Of a stretch of 36,518 bases of DNA, positions 17,603 to 24,164 are shown in pieces. The notes below the pieces were generated by a model. The model was not told the origin of the DNA. It did no database searches and worked only from the letters and a program-made list of their open reading frames with translations. The DNA comes from Lachnospiraceae bacterium UBA7160 (lineage in GTDB: Bacteria > Bacillota > Clostridia > Lachnospirales > Lachnospiraceae): contig DKWE01000006.1 in the NCBI GenBank assembly GCA_002491565.1, positions 26,697 through 63,214 on the forward strand, in the 5' to 3' direction. A program made the translations under genes and the position numbers. Within the stretch, counting starts at the first letter, position 1; the number at the start of each line of letters is the position of its first letter.

Positions 17603-18541
17603 TTATCGGAACGGAATCGGTATGTGCAACTGCCGCATCCAATAATAAGCATATACCATGGCAGTGTATTTGATATGAAAGCCACAGTCACAGACGACCT
17701 GTTTTCTCAGCTGACGGATCCTGGATTGTTCTTCGGCTGTGAAGCTGCATCGTTTGATTGCATCAATCAGTCGGTTATAGGCGTGCAATCTCATGCATGC
17801 GGCAAGGAAATCTATCTTATGCTCCACTGCGTAGTGAAAAATAAATAAATATGCCTCAACTGCATCCATATGTTGAATGCGGTAAGCACTTTTGGTAAAG
17901 GCCTCAGGATGAACGCGGTACATTACCAGTTCCTCTGCGATACTTGTAATGGCAGTGCAGCATTCTACGACCTGGGGAAATACAAAGACATCCTCATATT
18001 TTTTACCTGCAGGGAAGCGGACTTTGCGGAAAAGTTCTCTATTGTAAAGCTTTGCCCAGGGATAGCAGTCGAGTATTCCAGAGCATAAAAGCCGGTATAC
18101 TCCATATTTATCCATAGTTTCGGCGGCTGGAAGTACACAATGCCTGCAGATGTCTCCGTCAGAAATAAATAATGTGTGAGAACATATAGCCATATCTGCC
18201 TTATTTTTTTGAATCGCAAGGAATAATTTTTCAACCATATCAGGCGCCATCAGGTCATCGCTGTCCAGGAAGGTGAGATAAGTTCCGGATGCCATTTCGA
18301 TTCCATCATTTCTGGCTTTTGAGACACCTTCGTTTTGTGTCTTTGCCAGGAATAGGATCCTGCTGTCCTTTTCCTGATATTCGCGGCAGATATCTGCACT
18401 GTGATCGACAGAAGCGTCATCAACTAAAATAATTTCCAGATTGTGATAGGTCTGCTTAATAATACTGTCCAGACAGTCACGCAAATATTTTTCCGTATTA
18501 TAAATTGGTACAATAATACTGATCAAAGGTGTAGGGGTCAT
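17603..18541 (-). CDS. Glycosyltransferase, GT2 family
   Basis: About 312 residues, GT-A fold. The motifs are LISIIVPIYNTEKYLRDCLD, IILVDDASVDHSADIC and the metal motif TFLDSDDLMAPDMVEKL. It is clearly related in plan to the next gene downstream, with the same length and motif spacing, so the two may have arisen by duplication. The start MTPTPLIS at 18541 has GGAG 6 nt before it on the minus strand; a frame opening four codons earlier at 18553 has no ribosome site. The spacing of 63 nt to the next gene suggests one transcript. Sugar specificity is not readable. Confidence 0.88.
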   Translation of the reverse strand: MTPTPLISIIVPIYNTEKYLRDCLDSIIKQTYHNLEIILVDDASVDHSADICREYQEKDSRILFLAKTQNEGVSKARNDGIEMASGTYLTFLDSDDLMAPDMVEKLFLAIQKNKADMAICSHTLFISDGDICRHCVLPAAETMDKYGVYRLLCSGILDCYPWAKLYNRELFRKVRFPAGKKYEDVFVFPQVVECCTAITSIAEELVMYRVHPEAFTKSAYRIQHMDAVEAYLFIFHYAVEHKIDFLAACMRLHAYNRLIDAIKRCSFTAEEQSRIRQLRKQVVCDCGFHIKYTAMVYAYYWMRQLHIPIPFR

Positions 18542-18682
18542 TTTATTCTCCATTTGTAATTATTTGTCTGCTATCCGGTAAATTCTTAAACAGTATAGTA
18601 GTCATCTGCTCTTAGGTTATACTTTAACAGCAGAAAGAATAATTTGCAAGGATATTCTGAAAGCCGACAGCATATACAGCGG

Positions 18683-19444
18683 TTACTTAGTGGTATCTTT
18701 TCTTTTCCATAGTTTCCAGCCCTTATCCAGAACTTTGTATAAAACTGGGCCGCCATATTGCTGCACTTTTCCTTTCCATAGCTGTCTGTTATGCCATTTT
18801 CTCCACTCTGGCGAATGCCAGGATGCAGAATAGCAATGGATGGAAAATGTATTTGAAGTTTTTTTCACGATCCCCGTTTGAAAATCCATTGGATCAAAAT
18901 AGTCCGGGGGATAAAAAGAAATACCGCATATTTTCTGGATAGTCCCGTCATTTTTATGAAGGCCAAAGCGCTGCAAAGTCGGGAAGTTGATTTCGGAACA
19001 TGGGGCTGTACAGAAACTTCCATCTCCGAGGAGGAAAGAAAGCTCCTGATAGTCATCAAGGAGTGCTTTGATCAGGGGATGATGTCTGCGTACTCCAAAG
19101 CCAAGACCAGTGGCGGCGAGGCCATCATGCTGAAATCCCATGAAGCCTTCCTGTTCCAACAAAGGATCAAGAGAACGCAGAAGCTTCACATCTGTATCCA
19201 GGTAAATTCCGCCGTAGTCGTAGAGAATTTTCAGGCGTGCATAGTCACTGACAAAGGCCCATTTGCCTGCTTCGTAGGCTTCGCGCATATAGGCGTTTGA
19301 AGTAACATCAAAATTATCTTCTGTCCACTTTCTGATTTTATATTCAGGGCAGTGTTTTTTCCAGCTTCGTATGCATCTGATTGCCTGGTGCGGAAGCGGA
19401 TTTCTGCCAAACCAGCAGTAGTGGATTACTTTGGGTATGCTCAT
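18683..19444 (-). CDS. Capsular glycosyltransferase with DXD motif (GT32-like)
   Basis: A 253-residue enzyme. It opens MSIPKVIHYCWFGRNPLPHQ and has YDYGGIYLDTDVKLLRSLDP, the Gly_transf_sug/GT32 signature in which the DTD binds the donor-metal complex. Bacterial members in capsule loci usually move galactose, mannose or related sugars. ATAGGAG lies 9 nt before the start on the minus strand. The region between this gene and the GT2 gene downstream (18542-18682) holds only weak promoter-like sequence (TATACT on the minus strand), so I treat all four minus-strand genes as one operon from the 20725-20753 promoter. Confidence 0.88.
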   Translation of the reverse strand: MSIPKVIHYCWFGRNPLPHQAIRCIRSWKKHCPEYKIRKWTEDNFDVTSNAYMREAYEAGKWAFVSDYARLKILYDYGGIYLDTDVKLLRSLDPLLEQEGFMGFQHDGLAATGLGFGVRRHHPLIKALLDDYQELSFLLGDGSFCTAPCSEINFPTLQRFGLHKNDGTIQKICGISFYPPDYFDPMDFQTGIVKKTSNTFSIHCYSASWHSPEWRKWHNRQLWKGKVQQYGGPVLYKVLDKGWKLWKRKDTTK

Positions 19445-19563
19445 AACTTGTACTCCTATAAGTTTTCTTTTGCGTGCAACACGTCAAATGGCCCTGTCTG
19501 TATCATATGGATGATATTCGTTGAGCTGTACCAGTTGATTACTGTTTATCCAGATTGGAATTT

Positions 19564-20649
19564 TCAGCTGGAATCCTTCTGTAAACGCAAGCGTTTGTAA
19601 ACGATGTCTCTGATTCTAGCCGTGATGATTCTTACGGAATAAGGAATTATTATACTGAGTATTATACAGCTTACCATAGTAACAAGTATCGGTGCATTTA
19701 ATATATTGCATAGGACGGTTCCTACAAATGCACAGCAAAATGGTTGATGGAAGAGATAGATTAGAAAAGATTCTCTCCCGATATGTGCCAGAGGATTTGC
19801 TATATGCGGATGCTTCGCGATGCGTAAACAAACTTCTCGCATAAGAAGAAAACAGCCAGGAAGGAGCAGGTAGGCAAGATACCATACCAACAGGTCGGAC
19901 CAAAACATTCCTGTGTCAATGGCATCACCGGAAAAGCCCGACCAAAGCAGTGCTCTTAAGAAGATATAAGCAAGCCCAAAACAGCCCCAGACAGATACGA
20001 AGCGTAGATCGTTTTCCTTGCCCTGCTGTAAGATCCCTATTAAGTAATAGGGAATAAACAGGCAAATATAACCGGTCAGTCGTTCCCAGCTCCCAAGATC
20101 AAAGGCTTTCACAAGGAAAAGCCCAACCAGGCATAGAACAGTCAATCCCTTATATAAGATTTTCTTATTATGTACGATTTGTTCGAAAGCGAAAACAAGG
20201 ATCGATATAATAAAAAGCACATAAATAAACCACAGGTGATAAGCCCAGTTATTGCGGGCTTGTATTGCATCCATCATGTAACGCGATAGAGGCATCTTTT
20301 CATAACCTGCGCTTGCAAGCATAGAAGAAATATTACCGTTATTGGTAGCTATAGTAAACGCGATATAAATCAGGCTTGTGTATAAGATCCAGGGAAGTAA
20401 TTGCTTTTGTATCTTTTTCCGAACAAATGAAAGATTGTAGTTTTTATGGAAAACAGTTCTGCCCATTTGGTAAGAATAACCAGAGAGCCAGAAGAAAAAA
20501 GCCATATGAAAAATATAAACGCAGCGATAGGTATAGTCTAAGAACGGAGATGCTGTCCGCATTTCATCCCGCATACTGTGACCGTAGATGACTAATAAAA
20601 TTGTTATGCCCTTTGCGATATCGATCCATTTAATTCGGTTATTTTTCAC
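19564..20649 (-). CDS. Acyltransferase-3 family membrane O-acyltransferase (OafA-like)
   Basis: About 361 residues with around ten membrane segments. It opens NNRIKWIDIAKGITILLVIYGHS; the His in YGHS is the proposed catalytic residue of Acyl_transf_3 proteins, and the R/K-x-x-x-x-D-I-A-K-G block is the family hallmark. Members acetylate or succinylate surface sugars across the membrane. I chose GTG at 20649, which has GGGAGGGAG 7-8 nt before it. A frame opening at 20733 is excluded because it begins upstream of the expected transcription start (the promoter -10 is at 20725-20730). It is the first gene of the minus-strand operon. Confidence 0.87.
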   Translation of the reverse strand: MKNNRIKWIDIAKGITILLVIYGHSMRDEMRTASPFLDYTYRCVYIFHMAFFFWLSGYSYQMGRTVFHKNYNLSFVRKKIQKQLLPWILYTSLIYIAFTIATNNGNISSMLASAGYEKMPLSRYMMDAIQARNNWAYHLWFIYVLFIISILVFAFEQIVHNKKILYKGLTVLCLVGLFLVKAFDLGSWERLTGYICLFIPYYLIGILQQGKENDLRFVSVWGCFGLAYIFLRALLWSGFSGDAIDTGMFWSDLLVWYLAYLLLPGCFLLMREVCLRIAKHPHIANPLAHIGRESFLIYLFHQPFCCAFVGTVLCNILNAPILVTMVSCIILSIIIPYSVRIITARIRDIVYKRLRLQKDSS

Positions 20650-20724
20650 TACACTCTCCCTCCCCGGAACAATGTAAATCAGCACAGTCTGTATTGTGGT
20701 TCCACATGGTTTCTTAGTATTAGG

Positions 20725-20753
20725 AGTATACAATATTTTTTGTTATTAAGCAA
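20725..20753 (-). promoter_or_regulatory. Promoter of the minus-strand glycosyltransferase operon
   Basis: On the minus strand TTGCTT (20748-20753), 17 bp, TATACT (20725-20730). These are the same hexamers and spacing as the promoter at 9528-9556, although the spacer sequences differ. The start codon lies about 75 bp downstream. Confidence 0.7.
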
Positions 20754-20864
20754 GATAATTCGTGCTTATTCATCTTTTGTCAGGAATGAATTTGTTGGCA
20801 ATTTCCGCAAGACATATCTGACAGAGTAGCCCGGCGGATTTTCAACACTTGTAACTAAAAGTTT

Positions 20865-20892
20865 AAAAGCCGCAGAAATGCGGTGCTTTTTT
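20865..20892 (+). terminator. Orphan rho-independent terminator
   Basis: AAAAGC-CGCA, a GAAA loop, then TGCG-GT-GCTTTTTT form a strong hairpin with six T on the plus strand. No intact plus-strand gene lies upstream; the nearest gene reads away on the minus strand. It may be the relic of a lost gene, or may block read-through antisense to the minus-strand operon. Confidence 0.75.
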
Positions 20893-21393
20893 GTCAAATT
20901 CCACTTAACGGTTTGCTGAATGCGTCACATATTAAGCTACATATTAAGTTGCATATCGACTATAACGTTGACGGTATGAAGCTTTTTTACAATAAGAACA
21001 GTAAAACTCTATTATGCCCTGATGTGATTTCAGTATGGCAAAAAGGTCACGACCAGAAACATTAAAAGATTCGGGAAAAACTCTGAACTGCTCAAGATCA
21101 CGGTTGCTCCTCCGGCTTACGTCGAGGAAGAAATTCGGAAGATGATGGGGAGTACCATGTTGGCAAAGCTGAGCATACTATTTCAACTGATTACAACGAA
21201 AGGGTGGAAAGGACAGCAAGGCAGCATCCGTCTCAAAGATTTTTTCAACGAAAAGCTCGATAACCAGAAAATATATGTTACACTAAATAACCTGGTAACA
21301 ATATTGAAGAACATGAATGTTACAAATGTACATGAACGTGGGGCTTGAGTTGTTTTTTTACTATACGGATTTTGCCAGACAGATAGTTCCCGA
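20893..21393. other. Degenerate intergenic stretch
   Basis: About 500 bp between the orphan terminator and a strong promoter. Several short plus-strand frames interrupt each other, and none has a ribosome site and start together. The direct near-repeat ACATATTAAG at 20929-20938 and 20940-20949 is the only simple repeat seen. It reads like eroded coding sequence, but I could not assign a parent family. Confidence 0.4.
21028..21348 (+). pseudogene. Broken reading frame, family not recognised
   Basis: An open frame of about 106 codons runs from just after a stop at 21025-21027 to 21348. Its first Met is only at 21142 and has no ribosome site. Residues before that Met (ELLKITVAPPAYVEEEIRK) continue smoothly into those after it (LAKLSILFQLITTKGWK), so the real start seems to have been lost upstream. 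Composition is protein-like, rich in Lys, Leu and Ile. I do not recognise the family; a remnant of a mobile-element gene is possible but unsupported. Confidence 0.35.
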
Positions 21394-21422
21394 TTGACTA
21401 TAAAAGCTGGGCAGACTATAAT
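21394..21422 (+). promoter_or_regulatory. Strong promoter upstream of the acetyltransferase
   Basis: TTGACT (21394-21399), exactly 17 bp, TATAAT (21417-21422). It lies 235 bp before the next start codon, giving an unusually long leader. The same hexamers and spacing occur at 22440-22468 before the toxin gene. Confidence 0.8.
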
Positions 21423-21428
21423 ATAGCT

Positions 21429-21657
21429 TATCGGAAGCTGCGAAGCAGATTTCGATAAAAGGTGCAGAATGCGTCGAAATCTTATTACAGGGTTCGCAAA
21501 ACGGTTCCTGTAATATATCTATGTAGCGATTGGGGAAAGCTCCACTTTATATGAGAAGGATTAAGCTCGCAATGTGGAAGCATCTGTGGCTTGAACCGTA
21601 TGATTTTCTGAAATTTGTAGAAAATTTGCGAAAGTTTTTAGCATAGGGAGTGATAGT
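21429..21657 (+). ncRNA. Structured 5' leader, class unknown
   Basis: The predicted leader of the acetyltransferase mRNA contains three adjacent hairpins: CTGC/GCAG (21438-21448), GATTTCGA with TCGAAATC (21448-21455, 21474-21481), and an 8-bp ATTACAGG with CCTGTAAT (21484-21491, 21507-21514). No T run follows them. It matches no riboswitch class I recognise; a cis-regulatory RNA, a small RNA or a relic of a mobile element are all possible. Confidence 0.4.
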
Positions 21658-22335
21658 ATGGATATAAAGTATAAAATAAAAATAGTTCTTAGTTTACCAA
21701 ATACGATTTATTTTAATTTTAAGTGTTTCCCATTAAAAGAGGCAATCCGGTTACCGGTTCTGATTGGCTATAGAACAAGATTTGGTGAGTTATATCCTAA
21801 TATAAAGCTTGATTATCTCTGCCCAAGATTTGGAATTAAACTTGGCTGGGGGGGTACTGGCAGCCGTGATTGGGGAAGAAAATCATACGTTTCAATAGGA
21901 TCGAAAGGTTGTATTATCTTTCATGGAAAATGTACTATGGCTAGCGGCGTTTCTTTGATTGTCGATAAAGGAATACTGGAAATGGGGGAAAATTTTTATT
22001 GTAACAAGAACTGTTCTATATCATGCAACAGTACTATTACGATCGGCGATGGAAATATGTGGGGATGGAATGTAGAAATACTGGATTCTGATAATCATTA
22101 TCTTACGCATTCGAAGCGTTTGGAAAACAAAGACAAAGAACCTATTGTTATTGGCAACCATGTATGGATAGCGGCTTTTTCACATATCTTAAAGGGAGCA
22201 GAAATACGGGATGGAAGTGTGGTAGCTTATGGAAGTATCATATCAAAAAAGTTTCATAAGGAATGCCTGCTGGTTGGAGGAATGCCTAATAGAATACTGG
22301 CAGAGAATACAGTGTGGAGAAGTGAAACTATATGA
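21658..22335 (+). CDS. Hexapeptide-repeat acetyltransferase
   Basis: A 225-residue left-handed beta-helix protein. The first ~85 residues are family-specific. The coils then run through GCIIFHGKCTMASGVSLIV and EMGENFYCNKNCSISCNSTITIGDG. The catalytic-type region is WGWNVEILDSDNHYL with the conserved His, followed by PIVIGNHVWIAAFSHILKGAEI and VVAYGSIISKKFHKECLLVGGMPNRI. This resembles CoA-dependent sugar acetyltransferases of capsule loci. The start follows AGGGAG by 7 nt. Codon use is visibly more AT-rich than in the neighbouring operons, and it stands alone behind its own promoter, which suggests separate acquisition. It probably modifies the surface polysaccharide. Confidence 0.85.
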   Translation: MDIKYKIKIVLSLPNTIYFNFKCFPLKEAIRLPVLIGYRTRFGELYPNIKLDYLCPRFGIKLGWGGTGSRDWGRKSYVSIGSKGCIIFHGKCTMASGVSLIVDKGILEMGENFYCNKNCSISCNSTITIGDGNMWGWNVEILDSDNHYLTHSKRLENKDKEPIVIGNHVWIAAFSHILKGAEIRDGSVVAYGSIISKKFHKECLLVGGMPNRILAENTVWRSETI

Positions 22336-22356
22336 TTGTTTCTTTGAAGCAGTGAG

Positions 22357-22443
22357 GTGACAAAAGATATTCCAGATAATGCTATAATAGCGAAAAATTA
22401 TGTCAAAGTATTAAATATTAGTAATTCCGGTTACAGCATTTGA
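22357..22443 (+). pseudogene. 3' stub of a second hexapeptide acetyltransferase
   Basis: Translation from 22357 gives VTKDIPDNAIIAKNYVKVL, close to the standard C-terminal coil of hexapeptide acetyltransferases; compare VTKDIPDNSVAVGNPARVIG in the gene at 8885-9418. The rest of the gene is absent: an in-frame stop lies a few codons upstream. The frame ends at 22441-22443. It is the decayed tail of a lost gene, left beside the intact acetyltransferase. Confidence 0.7.
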
Positions 22444-22468
22444 CTAACTATCACTTTGGCGATATAAT
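22440..22468 (+). promoter_or_regulatory. Promoter of the toxin-antitoxin operon
   Basis: TTGACT (22440-22445), 17 bp, TATAAT (22463-22468). The expected transcription start is near 22475, just before a GGAG at 22484-22487 and the ATG at 22497. It overlaps the last codons of the acetyltransferase stub. Confidence 0.78.
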
Positions 22469-22496
22469 CATAGAAAAGCAAATGGAGTTCGGGATA

Positions 22497-23189
22497 ATGG
22501 ATAAGCTGATTACACTATACCACGGTTCCGAAAAAATCGTGGAGCAGCCAATGTTCGGTGAAGGCAGAAAGAACAATGACTATGGTCTTGGATTTTACTG
22601 TACTGCAAGTGAAGACCTTGCAAAAGAATGGGCGGTGTCTTCCATGCGTGATGGGTTTTCCAACCGTTACACACTGGACACCGAATTGTTAAATATTTTG
22701 AATTTGAACAGTCCCGATTACACCATTCTTAACTGGATTGCTGTTCTGGTGGAACATCGACTGTTTTCTATCAAAAATCCTGTGGCAAGACGAGCAAAGC
22801 GATACTTGATAGATAATTTTGGTGTCAATGTAAATGCCTTTGATCTCATTATCGGTTATCGTGCTGACGATTCTTATTTTGATTATGCAGAGTCTTTTCT
22901 TAACAATGGGATATCCGTGGAACAGCTTGCACAAGCTATGCGACTTGGAAAACTGGGGGAACAAATCGTCATCAAATCAAAGTTCGCATTTCCCAAATTG
23001 AAATATAAAGGGTATGATATTGCAGAGAAAGACCGGTATTATGTCCTGCGCAAAGCAAGAGATGATGAGGCTAATCAGGTTTATCTGAAAATGCTTGAGG
23101 AAGAAAGTGACGGGCTGTATATTCAGGATATTATGAGAGGAGGCATTAAAAATGATGACCCGCGCATACCAAGAAATATATCTGAGTAA
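22497..23189 (+). CDS. DUF3990-type toxin, ADP-ribosyltransferase fold
   Basis: About 230 residues. The motifs follow the DUF3990 layout: LYHGS (7-11), NDYGLGFYCT (27-36), EWAV (44-47), AFDLIIGYRADDSYF (114-128) and LGEQIVIKS (153-161). These match the H-Y-(E/Q) active-site arrangement of the ART superfamily, with His8, a Tyr near 29-34 and Glu155 as candidates. Inferred role: toxin that modifies a cellular target using NAD. The start at 22497 is set by the promoter and GGAG; a frame opening at 22440 would begin before the transcript. It overlaps the antitoxin gene by 38 nt. The target is unknown and no toxicity is shown by sequence alone. Confidence 0.8.
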   Translation: MDKLITLYHGSEKIVEQPMFGEGRKNNDYGLGFYCTASEDLAKEWAVSSMRDGFSNRYTLDTELLNILNLNSPDYTILNWIAVLVEHRLFSIKNPVARRAKRYLIDNFGVNVNAFDLIIGYRADDSYFDYAESFLNNGISVEQLAQAMRLGKLGEQIVIKSKFAFPKLKYKGYDIAEKDRYYVLRKARDDEANQVYLKMLEEESDGLYIQDIMRGGIKNDDPRIPRNISE

Positions 23190-23793
23190 GGCACAGACGG
23201 TACTTGGTGATGCTTTTCATTATGCAGTCAATACCTGTGACATTCCCGGTAATGACTTTGTGAAACTGTTCATTGCAAGTTCTGTAAGCAAGCGTATGGA
23301 AAATGGCGAACCTGCCTGCCTGGCGGGGAAAAGTGGTATTGAAATTGTTATAGAAATTGTGGCGGAAACAAAGGGACAGGAACTTCATGTCGAGCCACAG
23401 GAGAATTTTGGACGTTCCAGGGAATACTGGATTGGCTGGGCGGTTGCCTATTATCAGTGGCACTCCGATAGAAAGTATGGCGATATTTTTAGAGTGGCAT
23501 CCTTTGAGGATTTGCAGAAAATGTATTATACGCTCCACGAAGCAGATATTACAAAGTTTGCTGATATTATGGATTCACGAATGAAAGAGTATTTTTCCGA
23601 AACCAATTTAAAGCGGATCCGCACAGTTTATGGATTTACCCAGGCGGAGCTATCGGAACGTTCCGGTGTCGGTCTTCGGTCGATTCAGATGTATGAGCAG
23701 CGAAATAAGAATATTAACAAAGCAAGTGTGGATACCGTGTATCGGCTCGCCAGGGTTTTAGGCTGTACAATGGAGGACTTGATTGAAAAGTAA
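23152..23793 (+). CDS. HTH (XRE-type) antitoxin/regulator partnered with the toxin
   Basis: A 213-residue protein. Residues ~152-211 are a clear helix-turn-helix of the XRE class (IRTVYGFTQAELSERSGVGL, then YRLARVLGCTMEDLIEK). Residues 1-~140 form a separate domain with no family I can name; it holds AYQEIYLSKAQTVLGDAFHY and the WIGWAVAYYQWHSDRKYGDI block. By analogy with two-gene toxin-antitoxin operons, the N-terminal part may bind the toxin and the HTH may repress the operon. The start has GAGAGGAGG 8 nt before it and lies inside the toxin gene, so the two are translationally coupled. The usual order of an N-terminal HTH and C-terminal neutralising part is reversed. Confidence 0.82.
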   Translation: MMTRAYQEIYLSKAQTVLGDAFHYAVNTCDIPGNDFVKLFIASSVSKRMENGEPACLAGKSGIEIVIEIVAETKGQELHVEPQENFGRSREYWIGWAVAYYQWHSDRKYGDIFRVASFEDLQKMYYTLHEADITKFADIMDSRMKEYFSETNLKRIRTVYGFTQAELSERSGVGLRSIQMYEQRNKNINKASVDTVYRLARVLGCTMEDLIEK

Positions 23794-23799
23794 CAGGTT

Positions 23800-23833
23800 G
23801 CAGTCTGTCTGTGCGTTCAGGCAGGCTGTTTTT
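23800..23833 (+). terminator. Terminator of the toxin-antitoxin operon
   Basis: CAGTCTGTCTG and CAGGCAGGCTG form an 11-bp stem with two G-U pairs around a 6-nt loop, followed by five T (23829-23833). It lies directly after the antitoxin stop. Confidence 0.8.
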
Positions 23834-24164
23834 ACGCTATAAAACTTACTCTGCTTGCTGTGCAGCCCCTTTCATAGAATTTGTACAGAATTTCTAGTAC
23901 CTTTCCACTATCTTTCATGAAAGAAATCCGATATACTGTTCCTATAAAAAATTCGTGTAACTGTCTGGTGTACTGTATCATTTATATCTGGCAAAACTTT
24001 GTGGTATGATTTTTCATCGGCAAGGCGGCTGAATGAGGTGATGTGGTGGCATCGTCGATTGAAGTGGGAGTAGTCTGATGGGGAATCACCTTCACAGATA
24101 CAAAAGCGCCAAACGGAGTGAGAAGTGGATTTATAGAGACTTGAGACAGGAGGGACAAAGCCAT
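23834..24164. other. Control region before the GH125 gene, with a 14-bp palindrome
   Basis: No gene is visible. A perfect palindrome TCTTTCATGAAAGA (23911-23924) lies just before a TATACT (23932-23937), a plausible operator site next to a promoter, although no good -35 was found. A second possible -10 is TATGAT at 24005-24010. The imperfect inverted repeat TAGAATT...AATTTCTA is at 23875-23896. Confidence 0.4.

Noticed and set aside
20650..20733. 28-residue N-terminal extension of the acyltransferase-3 protein
   Set aside because: It would start at the -10 region of the gene's own promoter; GTG at 20649 has a strong ribosome site and gives a normal family N-terminus.
20893..21657. IS66-type or other transposase remnant
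   Set aside because: Short translated pieces looked vaguely transposon-like, but no catalytic motif or terminal repeat could be supported, so it is listed only as unrecognised.
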